Assembly: GCA_003158415.1 (NCBI GenBank)
Contig: PMJA01000182.1
Location: forward strand, 1 to 9,476
Reading direction: 5' to 3'
DNA: 9,476 bases
Origin: Methylobacter sp.
GTDB taxonomy: Bacteria; Pseudomonadota; Gammaproteobacteria; Methylococcales; Methylomonadaceae
Shown: in pieces, positions 1 through 7,408 of the stretch
Numbering within the stretch: the first letter of the stretch is position 1
How the letters are laid out: each line of letters opens with the position of its first letter
The notes under the pieces: model-generated
Told to the model about the DNA's origin: nothing
The model's database searches: none
Seen by the model: the letters and a program-made list of their open reading frames with translations, nothing else
Translations under genes and position numbers: made by a program

Positions 1-887
1 CGGTCGAGCAATAGCCGCCTATCTTCCGGCAACGTGGCGCGGTAGTCATCAAACGCCTCGCGCACGCGCGCTTCGAGTACCGCCGCTTCCTCGCCCTGGG
101 TATGAAAGATCAGCGGCGGATTGTCGCGTATGCGATGGACACCGCCCTCGAAGGTAACCATCTCGGGAAAATCCTCATCCATCACATCACGGTCGCGGGC
201 TTTGGCCATACGCTTTTTGCCGCGCTCCCTGGCGGTTTCATCCTCGACCGTTTCGATAGCCTCTTCCAGGTCGATATTGGAATACCAGACATCGAGCACT
301 CCCATCTTGGAAAATTCCCGCATGCGCTCGCGGTAGCTGCGTACGCAAGTCTGCGCCGCCTCGCGGGCCTCGTCGGCGCTGTAGCTGTTGGAACGTCCGG
401 CCACCACAAAGCTAGCGGCTAGGCGTTTGACGTCCCACTCCCAGGGCGCGGGCAGGGTTTCATCGAAGTCGTTAATAGCGAAAACCTGCCGCCGTTCCGG
501 TGTGCCGAAGCCGCCGAAGTTGACCAAATGGCAATCGCCGCAGGCTTGCACCCGGATGCCGGTGGTCGGCAAGGTCGCCAGATCGGCAGCCATCAGCGCC
601 GCCGTGCCCCGGTAGAAAGTGAACGGCGATTGCATCATCCGACCATAGCGAATCGGCAGTAGTTCGGGCACCCGACCGATACTGGATTCAATCAACAGCT
701 CGATAGGATCGCGACGGTTAGCCGGAGCCTGCCACTGCGCGTGGCTGGCCAACGGCAACGCAAGGCGCAAGGACTTGCCTTCGTCCTTGCGATCCGCCCG
801 CGAGCGCCGGTCTACGGCGATCGGTTCGGCCATTTTAATGGCGGGGCCGTCTTTTTCGGCGTGTTTTTTGGAATTATCTTTTTTCAT
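1..887 (-). CDS. DUF2252 family protein, 5' part (C-terminus beyond the left edge)
   Basis: The reading frame opens at ATG 887-885 and stays open to base 1, giving 295 residues; the family usually runs to about 400-480, so roughly a third is missing off the window. The start is supported by GAGGG (895-899), 7 nt upstream. After a charged, lysine-rich leader (residues 1-40) the family's conserved blocks appear: SPFTFYRGTAALMAADL (87-103), CGDCHLVNFGGFGTPER (116-132), INDFDETLPAPWEWDVKRLA (138-157). There is no signal peptide or membrane segment, so it is probably cytosolic. The family has no established biochemical function that I know of. The GDCHLVNF plus INDFDE pair resembles the catalytic loop and metal-binding aspartate of aminoglycoside/choline-kinase-like phosphotransferases, which is my inference. 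It lies 86 nt after ppk2 with no convincing terminator between, so co-transcription is likely. Family assignment is firm; function is unknown. Confidence 0.9.
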   Translation of the reverse strand, partial: MKKDNSKKHAEKDGPAIKMAEPIAVDRRSRADRKDEGKSLRLALPLASHAQWQAPANRRDPIELLIESSIGRVPELLPIRYGRMMQSPFTFYRGTAALMAADLATLPTTGIRVQACGDCHLVNFGGFGTPERRQVFAINDFDETLPAPWEWDVKRLAASFVVAGRSNSYSADEAREAAQTCVRSYRERMREFSKMGVLDVWYSNIDLEEAIETVEDETARERGKKRMAKARDRDVMDEDFPEMVTFEGGVHRIRDNPPLIFHTQGEEAAVLEARVREAFDDYRATLPEDRRLLLD

Positions 888-973
888 TTTTATTCCCTCG
901 CTTTATGTTACTGATTAGGGCCAGTCTTAAGCCCTGTTACTACACGGATCTGTATTTTTAGGATAGATTTGTA

Positions 974-1867
974 TCATTCGGCTTCAAGCTTTTTACGCGC
1001 TTCTGCCAGTTTCGCGAGCTGTTCTTCCGTCACTACAGGAAATTTAAGATCGAGATCCTGCAAGGTCGTGGTGATAATGTCGGCAACGATGGCCCGCATC
1101 GCCCATTTGTTGTCGGCGGGAATAATATACCAGGGCGCCCATTCAGTGCTGGTGGCGCTAATCGCGTCTTCATAAACGTCCATGTATTCATCCCAGTATC
1201 CTCGTTCGGGAAGATCGGAGGAAGAAAATTTCCAATTCTTTTCAGGACGCTCCAAGCGCTCCAAAAAGCGTTTCTTTTGTTCGTCCTTGGAAATATTCAG
1301 GAAAAATTTCAGGATCTTGGTACCGTTGCGTTCCAGATGACGCTCAAAGGCATTGAGGTCTTCGTAGCGACCTTCCCAGAAGGACTTGCCCCTTTTTCCA
1401 TCCGGCAAGTTCTGGAGCAGCTCGGGATGGACTTTAACCACGAGCACATCTTCGTAGTAAGAGCGGTTGAAGATGCCGATACGGCCTCTTTCCGGCAGGT
1501 TTTTCATATAGCGCCAGAGAAAATTGTGATCCAAATCCTCGCTCGAGGGCTTCTTGAAACTGAAAACCTGACAGCCCTGCGGATTGACGCCGGACATGAC
1601 GTGCTTTATGGTGCCGTCCTTACCGGCGGCATCCATCGCCTGAAAAACAATTAACAGGGAGTAGCGGTCATCCGCATACAGCCGTTGCTGCACCTCGGCC
1701 AAATCGGTCTGGCTCTGTTGCAAAACTTCATTGGCGCGTTCCTTTAATTTGTCCTTGCCAAATTCTTCAAACTCCTTGTTCTGGGTCCAGCCGGTTTCAT
1801 AGTCCTTGAGCTTGACTTTTTTTCCGGGTTTGACATGAAAAAGGTCTATGTATTTTTTCTTTATCAT
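974..1867 (-). CDS. ppk2: PPK2-family polyphosphate:nucleotide phosphotransferase
   Basis: A 297-residue single-domain PPK2 enzyme, the usual length for one-domain members. PPK2 enzymes transfer phosphate between inorganic polyphosphate and nucleotides, in the cytosol. Visible motifs are the Walker A block FQAMDAAGKDG (75-85), the following TIKHVMSGVNPQG (86-98), and the Walker B/lid block IGIFNRSYYEDVLVV (130-144) containing the Arg and Asp typical of the family. FFLNISKDEQKKRFLERL (188-205) and NWKFSSSDLPERGYWDEY (211-228) follow, and the C-terminus is charged and helical (282-297). The TIKHVMSGVNPQG and NWKFS blocks fit the subgroup often annotated as PPK2_rel_1, which overlaps the AMP/ADP-phosphorylating class III enzymes. 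I cannot fix the nucleotide preference from sequence. The start at 1867 has GGAG (1874-1877) 6 nt upstream. It is 163 nt downstream of atpA, across an inverted repeat, so it may be read from the ATPase promoter or its own; I see no clear promoter. Confidence 0.93.
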   Translation of the reverse strand: MIKKKYIDLFHVKPGKKVKLKDYETGWTQNKEFEEFGKDKLKERANEVLQQSQTDLAEVQQRLYADDRYSLLIVFQAMDAAGKDGTIKHVMSGVNPQGCQVFSFKKPSSEDLDHNFLWRYMKNLPERGRIGIFNRSYYEDVLVVKVHPELLQNLPDGKRGKSFWEGRYEDLNAFERHLERNGTKILKFFLNISKDEQKKRFLERLERPEKNWKFSSSDLPERGYWDEYMDVYEDAISATSTEWAPWYIIPADNKWAMRAIVADIITTTLQDLDLKFPVVTEEQLAKLAEARKKLEAE

Positions 1868-1921
1868 TTGTGGCTCCAGTAAGGTAGGAATAACAACTAT
1901 CGGGTCTATGACCTATTTTTC

Positions 1922-2001
1922 ACCACAGAGGCGCAGAGGCGCATAGAATAAAGAGTGATGGCTAATATATTGGAAACTCTGTGCCTCTGTGTCTCTGTGG
2001 T
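1922..2001. repeat. Large imperfect inverted repeat (CACAGAG-type) between atpA and ppk2
   Basis: Arms at 1922-1946 and 1977-2001 are 25 nt long, match at 21 of 25 positions as reverse complements, and enclose a 30-nt AT-rich loop. Each arm is itself built of short tandem CAGAGGC/CACAGAG-like units. Three of the four mismatches are G opposite T, so they become G-U pairs in RNA of the + strand but A-C mismatches in RNA of the minus strand, where all the genes lie. On the + strand the right arm is followed at once by TTTTGCTTTTTT (2001-2012), terminator-like in that direction. I recall similar CACAGAG inverted repeats scattered between genes in environmental bacteria. It could reduce read-through or protect the 3' end of the ATPase message; neither can be shown here. 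Confidence 0.85.
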
Positions 2002-2030
2002 TTTGCTTTTTTAGGAAATTCTAGGCTGTT

Positions 2031-3848
2031 TTAAGGGGCTTTCTGCATTTCTACGTAGCCATGCCGGACTGCCAGATCGACAATTTCCTTGCGGTAACGG
2101 TCAAATTCGGTCGAGCCGGGGGCGCTATAGTTCCAGTTTTTGTAATGGCTGGTCAGTTCGGTAAAAAAGCCTCTGGCTTCCTCTTTATCCTTGAACCGAT
2201 AGTCTGCATCGATAAGTCCTTTCAGTAGCCGGAAACTTTCAAGCTGTCGCTCTCTGGACATACACGCATCAACCGCATCGAAGGCATCCTGCTGAAGATA
2301 GACTATGTCCAGTAACAAGGATTTTTGCCAGATGATAAAGTCCTCTTCGGTAATGCCTTCTTCGCCAGTGACTTGCATCATCTGATAGATGCCATCTCCC
2401 TGCACCAGCAAGTTCTGCATGGACTTAACATCGCGCACCCAGTTCACATCAAGATTTCCGGTGAACCAAGCACTCAGTTGATCGAGATAGCGTGACCAGG
2501 AAATAAGCGGGTCGATGGCCGGGTAAAAGCGCCGGTAAGCGCGGTCGGCAGACAATCCGAGAAACGTTTTAACCGTGCCTAACGTGGATTGGGTGACCGG
2601 TTCTTCAAAGTTACCGCCTGCGGGAGAGACTGTGCCGATCATTGTCAAACTGCCCGTAGACCCATCCGTGCACCGTAGAACGCCTGCGCGTTCGTAGACA
2701 TTTTTAACCGAAGAATTGAGATAGGCGGGAAACGCCTCTTCGCCGGGTATTTCTTCCATACGGCCCGATGTTTCGCGCATGGCCTGCGTCCATCGTGAGG
2801 TGGAATCGGCAATAAGCAAAACGTGATAGCCCATTTGCCGGAAATATTCGCCCAGCGTGATACCGGTATAGATGGAGGCTTCGCGTGCTGCGACCGGCAT
2901 GGATGACGTGTTGCAAATAATGATGGTTCTATCCATCAAGGTACCGCCGGTGCGAGGATCTTTAGTTTCAGGATATTCGGTAATCGTTTCAACAACTTCA
3001 CCTGCCCGTTCACCGCAGGCGACGATAATGACGATGTCAACCGTTGAAAAGCGGGCGATGCAGCTTTGCAAAACGGTTTTTCCAGCCCCGAAAGGGCCGG
3101 GAATACAGCCGGTACCGCCCTGGGCAATGGGAAAGAACGTGTCAATAACGCGGGTCGCCGTCGTAATGGGTTCGTTAGGATAAAGGCGTTCAGCGTAGCG
3201 GCGACGGATAAGGGCTTCCGGTATCGGTTTCCGCACCGGCCAACGCATGGACATCGTCATTTCCAGCTCGGTTCCTTTGCTGGTCTTATAACGGGCGACG
3301 ACGTCATCCACTCTCAACTGACCGCCCCGAATCCAGGTAATATCGACCGGTTCCGGCTCGTTAAAGGGCACCATGATTTTGTGCTTGAATTGCCCTTCGG
3401 GAACCGTTCCAACGACGCCGCCGGGAGACACCTTACTGCCAACGGCGACGCCGGGTTCAAATTGCCATTTCTTTTCCGCAGCTAGCGGCGAAATGCTGAC
3501 GCCACGGGGTAGAAAAAAACCATATTTGTCGGCCAGTGCATGCAAGGGATTGAGCAAGCCATCGAAAACCTGTCCCAGCAAACCCGGCCCCAATACCGCC
3601 GATAGCATTTCTCCCGTAAGTTCCACTGTATCACCGACTTGTACGCCGCGCGTGTCTTCAAACACCTGCATGTCGGCAGTCCGCCGACGCACGCGTAGTA
3701 CCTCGGCTTTGAGACGTTCATTTCCTACACAGATGTAGCCCAGCTCATTTTTCATCAGCGAGGTATTTTCGTCGACCTCGATAAGCACCAGACTTTCCTT
3801 GACCCCTATTATCTTCGCGGTTCTCGATACCGGTTGTTCAGTTGCCAT
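2031..3848 (-). CDS. atpA: V/A-type ATPase catalytic subunit A
   Basis: The 605-residue catalytic subunit of the soluble V1/A1 head; three copies alternate with subunit B and bind and turn over ATP. The order of parts is an N-terminal beta-barrel (about 8-80), the A-specific bulge or non-homologous region (about 115-190), and the nucleotide-binding core. Catalytic features are all present: Walker A GPFGAGKT (251-258, Lys257), the GERAGE loop with catalytic Glu280 (279-284), Walker B LLIADSTSRW (344-353, Asp348), and SPAGGNFEEPVTQSTL (408-423). A helical C-terminal domain ends at 605. This P-loop and the bulge distinguish A from the non-catalytic B. The start overlaps the DUF2764 gene by 11 nt and has GAGG (3855-3858) 6 nt upstream, so coupled translation is likely. 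It is the last ATPase gene here, although A precedes B in spirochaetes and chlamydiae. The enzyme could work as a pump or a synthase; sequence alone does not decide. Confidence 0.97.
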   Translation of the reverse strand: MATEQPVSRTAKIIGVKESLVLIEVDENTSLMKNELGYICVGNERLKAEVLRVRRRTADMQVFEDTRGVQVGDTVELTGEMLSAVLGPGLLGQVFDGLLNPLHALADKYGFFLPRGVSISPLAAEKKWQFEPGVAVGSKVSPGGVVGTVPEGQFKHKIMVPFNEPEPVDITWIRGGQLRVDDVVARYKTSKGTELEMTMSMRWPVRKPIPEALIRRRYAERLYPNEPITTATRVIDTFFPIAQGGTGCIPGPFGAGKTVLQSCIARFSTVDIVIIVACGERAGEVVETITEYPETKDPRTGGTLMDRTIIICNTSSMPVAAREASIYTGITLGEYFRQMGYHVLLIADSTSRWTQAMRETSGRMEEIPGEEAFPAYLNSSVKNVYERAGVLRCTDGSTGSLTMIGTVSPAGGNFEEPVTQSTLGTVKTFLGLSADRAYRRFYPAIDPLISWSRYLDQLSAWFTGNLDVNWVRDVKSMQNLLVQGDGIYQMMQVTGEEGITEEDFIIWQKSLLLDIVYLQQDAFDAVDACMSRERQLESFRLLKGLIDADYRFKDKEEARGFFTELTSHYKNWNYSAPGSTEFDRYRKEIVDLAVRHGYVEMQKAP

Positions 3849-4500
3849 TTTTTACCTCTTTAATCAATTCTTGAAATCGGCCCGTTGCCTTCGCTGCATC
3901 GCGTGCAAGCCAGGCCTGAAGGATGTCCCATTTAAAAACAAAAGCGAACACCGCCTCGAATCCGAAGCGGTTGCTTTCAGCGATTAGGCTAAGCCGTTGC
4001 CAGATGATGTTCATTAACAGGCTATCCAGGCTACGGGCATCGTTTGCTTCAAGATAGCTTCGGGCTTTGGGAATCCAGGGATACACAGCCGCCAGCTTGA
4101 AATCGGGGTCGTCCCAGTGAGACGCAATAAAACCCGCCCAGCGACTCGCTCCTGAAGCACGCTCTAATTCCGGCGTCGCAAAGCCCGCTTGACGCTGGCG
4201 TAAACCCGCCAGTATGGTTTGTTGATCCATCCTGAACTCTATGAATTCGCGTAAAGCGGGCTGAGTTATTGTTTGCAGCGCAACACGGCAACGCAACACC
4301 ATTTCTTTGTCGGTCTTCGGTTTAGCCAGGGACAGCCGCCAGCTTACCAGCGCTTCGGCAATGGCCAGCTGCTTGGCGTCGTCGGCCTCCAGGGAATGAA
4401 GACGCTGCTCCAGTCGCAAACGTGTTATAGGCGAGCGTTCCGCCTTTTCGAATGGAGGCAGATAGGGAAGACTGGAGACCAGTGTAATGTATTCCGCCAT
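3838..4500 (-). CDS. DUF2764 protein, probable V-ATPase subunit C counterpart
   Basis: A 220-residue soluble, mostly helical protein with no signal peptide. It begins YITLVSSLPYLPP (4-16), the tyrosine-to-SLP start seen in DUF2764 proteins. FRMDQQTILAGLRQRQAG (89-106) resembles the D..N....LR.R pattern of the V-ATPase C/d subunit, and FGFEAVFAFVFKWDILQAW (179-197) is the conserved C-terminal helix. DUF2764 genes sit between E and A in spirochaete and chlamydial ATPase operons that lack a normal C gene, and this gene is in the same place. The inferred role is the socket joining the rotor shaft to the K ring. At 220 residues it is shorter than archaeal C (about 350), suggesting fewer repeats of the helical module. 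The start is 5 nt after the atpE stop. No good Shine-Dalgarno sequence is close (GAAGG is about 15 nt away), so it probably relies on coupling. Membership is likely; the role is inferred. Confidence 0.8.
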   Translation of the reverse strand: MAEYITLVSSLPYLPPFEKAERSPITRLRLEQRLHSLEADDAKQLAIAEALVSWRLSLAKPKTDKEMVLRCRVALQTITQPALREFIEFRMDQQTILAGLRQRQAGFATPELERASGASRWAGFIASHWDDPDFKLAAVYPWIPKARSYLEANDARSLDSLLMNIIWQRLSLIAESNRFGFEAVFAFVFKWDILQAWLARDAAKATGRFQELIKEVKNGN

Positions 4501-4505
4501 AGCGC

Positions 4506-5171
4506 TTATTCGCTGCCTTCAAGTATCGCCTGGAATCGGGGCAATATACGCTGGTAAAGCAGCTTGGAAATGGCTTTGTCGCTTAGGTCTATCTCCAGTT
4601 TATCCTTAACCAGACGCACGCTTGCGCCGCCTTCGATGTCGCTGGATGGAATCAGCTCAACCCCGGCACGCAGCATTTCGCTGGATAGCCCAAGTATGAT
4701 CTGCTTAGCGTGTTTCCCCAGTTTCTCGTTCCGCTGGCCCGTCAGTATCGACTCCGAGATCAGAATCTGGATTTCCTTGTCCCCGATCAGTTCTTTCTCG
4801 ACATGGTTTGCCAACACCAGCACTATCGATTTAATAAATTGCTCGTCGCGGGTGGCCGATGTGACCAGTCGTTGCACAAATACTTCAAACTCCGATGAGA
4901 CCTTGGCCTTGAGTTGCAGCATCGCATCGCGTGCCGAAAGCTTCAGCGCTTCCAATGCGGCGGCACGGTTAGCCTCAATATCAATACGAGCTTTTTCCCG
5001 CAGCTGCTCCACTTCACGCTGGGCATCCGCCAGCATTTTTGCAGACTTTGCTTCGGCGTCCCGAATAATCTTGGCCGCTTTCTCATTGGCCGCCAATACG
5101 CCCTGATCGCGAATACGATCAACTAGGCCCTGAACGCCGGCGCCGGTTTTATTTTGTTCTTGCTCTGTCAT
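4506..5171 (-). CDS. atpE: V/A-type ATPase peripheral stalk subunit E
   Basis: A 221-residue protein with the two-part plan of subunit E. Residues about 15-95 form a long alanine-, lysine- and glutamate-rich helix (for example AAKIIRDAEAKSAKMLADAQ, 32-51), followed by a small alpha/beta domain (about 96-221) containing IQILISE (134-140) and ending VRLVKDKLEIDLSDKAISKL (185-204). The latter is close to the V.....G..I.....I...L pattern near the end of subunit E. It acts as a stator that holds the A3B3 head against rotation; the partner in archaea is G/H, and no G/H gene is seen here. It starts 18 nt after the atpK stop with GAGG (5180-5183) 8 nt upstream. Because E, with its variable coiled coil, is the least conserved subunit here, the call rests partly on position immediately before DUF2764, as in spirochaetes and chlamydiae. 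Confidence 0.88.
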   Translation of the reverse strand: MTEQEQNKTGAGVQGLVDRIRDQGVLAANEKAAKIIRDAEAKSAKMLADAQREVEQLREKARIDIEANRAAALEALKLSARDAMLQLKAKVSSEFEVFVQRLVTSATRDEQFIKSIVLVLANHVEKELIGDKEIQILISESILTGQRNEKLGKHAKQIILGLSSEMLRAGVELIPSSDIEGGASVRLVKDKLEIDLSDKAISKLLYQRILPRFQAILEGSE

Positions 5172-5189
5172 GTTAGTAGCCTCGTCTAA

Positions 5190-5636
5190 TTATTTCGGAA
5201 TGCCCGCAGCCAACACAAGAGCGAAAACAAAAGCGAAGACAGCGAAACCTTCAATCAGAGCCGCAGGCGCCATAGAGATACCGAAAACTTCCGCCTTGCT
5301 TTTTGATGCATTGATTGAAGCCACGATGGCATCGCCCTGAGCGATACCGCAATATAGCAGCGCCAGGCCGGTCAGGACACCCAAACTAAAAACTCCGGGC
5401 GAATTTTCGAGAGTCAGTTCCCGGCGTAGCGACATGGTCACGACGATACCGTAAATGGTAATCGAGGACGGCAATGCCGCTACGCCAATAAAACGCCCAT
5501 AGCCGCCTTCGACTTCCAGTAAAGCGCCGCACGCAGCGCTACCGGCACGCATGCAGCCAACTGAACTACCTATCGCAGCCAGCGCTAAAGGGCAGTAAAG
5601 TCCCACCCAGCCCAGTACCAAAATTAACGGTTCCAT
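5190..5636 (-). CDS. atpK: V/A-type ATPase proteolipid subunit K (four-helix c subunit)
   Basis: A 148-residue very hydrophobic protein with four membrane helices (about 4-26, 46-70, 82-108, 117-144), the duplicated-hairpin form of the rotor ring subunit. The ion-carrying carboxylate is Glu129 in the last helix (LIEGFAVFAFVFA, 127-139), matching Glu139 of Enterococcus hirae NtpK. The first hairpin has no acidic residue at the equivalent site (ALPSSITIYG, 54-63), so one ion binds per protomer. Gln100 in GIAQGD (97-102) matches NtpK Gln110. NtpK Thr64 and Gln65 correspond to Ser58 and Ile59, so the full sodium site is not kept; proton coupling is possible but unproven. Cys15, Cys28, Cys36 and Cys96 are unusual in number for so small a membrane protein. 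It overlaps the end of atpI by 13 nt and has AGAGGA (5643-5648) 6 nt before its ATG, the clearest ribosome site inside the operon except atpI, fitting the need for many copies. Confidence 0.95.
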   Translation of the reverse strand: MEPLILVLGWVGLYCPLALAAIGSSVGCMRAGSAACGALLEVEGGYGRFIGVAALPSSITIYGIVVTMSLRRELTLENSPGVFSLGVLTGLALLYCGIAQGDAIVASINASKSKAEVFGISMAPAALIEGFAVFAFVFALVLAAGIPK

Positions 5637-7408
5637 AAATTATCCTCTGATTGTTTAAATGGTTTGTATAGAGTCCCTTCTTCTTTGAGACCCCAGTTGA
5701 AAAATTCGATCACATTCAGCCGTAATCCGTGTATGACGCCGCCGGTAATGCCAAGAGCTAAATTAATTCCGTGTCCGAGTACCAGAATCAGCAGAGCGAA
5801 CAGCAAGCCAATACCGGGGTATCCCTCATAGACGCCTAGAGCCATGTGGTTAAATTCTATAGCCAGCGACGCCGATCCGAGACCCAGCGCAAACAGACGG
5901 AGATAACTCAAAACATCACCTAAAGCGCCGGACAGTCTGGTCAGCCCCTCCAGGCCATGGAGAAGACGTGCGAACGGTCGGGCACGGGGGGCGGTAAACC
6001 AGACGACCAACAACGCGCCGATCGCCATCAAAGCTATGCCCAGCTCTTGTAAACCGGCTAATGTTAGTGTGCTGCTAATCCCCAGCGCAAAACCGCCGCA
6101 AATGATGCTGATCCAGCCGACGGATGATAACCTGTCCTGCCAATGCTCGTAACGATAGGCATTCATGACATTGGCAAGCACGATGTGGAAAATACCGATC
6201 ACAACCGAAATCAACATCATACGGTTGGTGTCGCTTAGCTCCAGTACATGGAACCTGCCCAGCAATGAACCTTCGTGAGGGGTGACACCGAAATAACTGC
6301 CGAACAGTGCGCCAACGCCCAAAGAGGCGACCACCACCGACAACAGTAAAGGACGAAAACGGCGGCCCGAGGACGAGCGCCCCATTTTTCTCCACATCAA
6401 CATTAAACCGAGTCCCAGAACAGCGCCATAACCGGCATCGGCCAGGATCATCGCAAAAAAGAACACAAAGGAAACGAAAATTATCGCAGAGGGATCCCAG
6501 GTTTGATAGCTCGGTGTCATGTAAAAAGTAACCAAATCCTCGCCTGCACTCAGCCAGGAAGGATTACGCAATAGCGTGGGCGGGTTGTCTTCTTGCCCGA
6601 CCGCTTCCGAAGTAAAGTATAGCGCCTGCTGTTTCGAATAATCTTCCAGCGCCGATAGGCTCTCTGTAGGCGCCCAACCCTGCAAGGCAAAAGCGGTATC
6701 GTTACTATAGACTTGCGCCGCAGTGCTCTGACAAACGGCCCGGTCTTCAAGAAAATTAAGATCACGACTGAACAAATCATGCCAGCGGGTTAAATAGGCC
6801 CGCTCTGCCTGGGCGTCTTCTATGGCCAACTCCACGTCATCGAGTCTCGCTTCCAGTTCATGCCGAGTTTTGTAACCCAGATGAACACGAGGGACTGGCA
6901 TCGCCAAAGGTTCTTCCTCGCTTACCACGATCACATAGTAAAACCGGCCATCGCGCCTGATAATTTCCCAAATGGGTGCTGATACCTTAATTTTCGGCAA
7001 TTCTTTATGGGGAACTACATAGAACCAAAGCCGAAGGTTGCCCATTTCCTCCAGCGGCGGCAACACGAATTCACCCCAAGGACGCATGCTCTGGATACGC
7101 TTGATCAAAAAATCACGTTCATCCTTCAGGTCATGCAGACGATTTCTGACTTCCAACGTCCGTTTCTCAACCTCAACGGCATCGAACTGTTCTTTATTCA
7201 GAACCTGCCGTCTTCGCCGTGGATAAGTGTGTAGAAACTTCAACGCCTCGCGCGCTCCTGCCGTAGCCGCAGTATCGGAAATTGCCGCGTTCCCCGATGC
7301 CAGCGGAATAATCTGCACACACCCCATTTTCTGTAGGTCAGGCAATAAGCGATCCCGGTCGCCCGTCATACCGATGAAAGTGACCTTGTGCATGCTGATA
7401 ATACTCAT
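5624..7408 (-). CDS. atpI: V/A-type ATPase membrane stator subunit I (a subunit)
   Basis: The 594-residue membrane subunit that forms the ion half-channels beside the K ring and anchors the peripheral stalk. The N-terminal cytosolic half (1-300) has an alpha/beta start, long coiled-coil stretches (about 75-110 and 180-215) and a returning strand region. The C-terminal half has about seven membrane helices (near 307-337, 353-373, 396-416, 430-450, 455-471, 495-518, 531-556). The decisive motif is LSYLRLFALGLGSASLAIEF (500-519), where Arg504 corresponds to the essential arginine of subunit a (Arg735 in yeast Vph1). HGLRLNVIEFFNWGLKEEG (560-578) and YKPF (581-584) are the family's closing motif. 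At about 590-600 residues it is somewhat shorter than archaeal I (about 650). ATG overlaps the atpD stop as ATGA, with AGAGGAGG (7413-7420) 4 nt upstream, so coupled translation is expected. All expected key residues are present. Confidence 0.96.
   Translation of the reverse strand: MSIISMHKVTFIGMTGDRDRLLPDLQKMGCVQIIPLASGNAAISDTAATAGAREALKFLHTYPRRRRQVLNKEQFDAVEVEKRTLEVRNRLHDLKDERDFLIKRIQSMRPWGEFVLPPLEEMGNLRLWFYVVPHKELPKIKVSAPIWEIIRRDGRFYYVIVVSEEEPLAMPVPRVHLGYKTRHELEARLDDVELAIEDAQAERAYLTRWHDLFSRDLNFLEDRAVCQSTAAQVYSNDTAFALQGWAPTESLSALEDYSKQQALYFTSEAVGQEDNPPTLLRNPSWLSAGEDLVTFYMTPSYQTWDPSAIIFVSFVFFFAMILADAGYGAVLGLGLMLMWRKMGRSSSGRRFRPLLLSVVVASLGVGALFGSYFGVTPHEGSLLGRFHVLELSDTNRMMLISVVIGIFHIVLANVMNAYRYEHWQDRLSSVGWISIICGGFALGISSTLTLAGLQELGIALMAIGALLVVWFTAPRARPFARLLHGLEGLTRLSGALGDVLSYLRLFALGLGSASLAIEFNHMALGVYEGYPGIGLLFALLILVLGHGINLALGITGGVIHGLRLNVIEFFNWGLKEEGTLYKPFKQSEDNLWNR

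Noticed and set aside
888..973. A short stem (AGGGC and GCCCT, 9-nt loop) between ppk2 and the DUF2252 gene as a terminator.
   Set aside because: Only 5 bp, with no T run after it on the minus strand; too weak to call.
1903..1913. The small palindrome GGTCTATGACC upstream of ppk2 as an operator.
   Set aside because: A 4-bp stem around 3 nt is expected by chance, and there is no second copy or clear promoter beside it.
4564..5106. A 180-codon serine-rich plus-strand frame antisense to atpE.
   Set aside because: The Ser/Ala/Arg-rich composition is what the reverse complement of the helical atpE coding sequence gives; no motif or ribosome site supports it.
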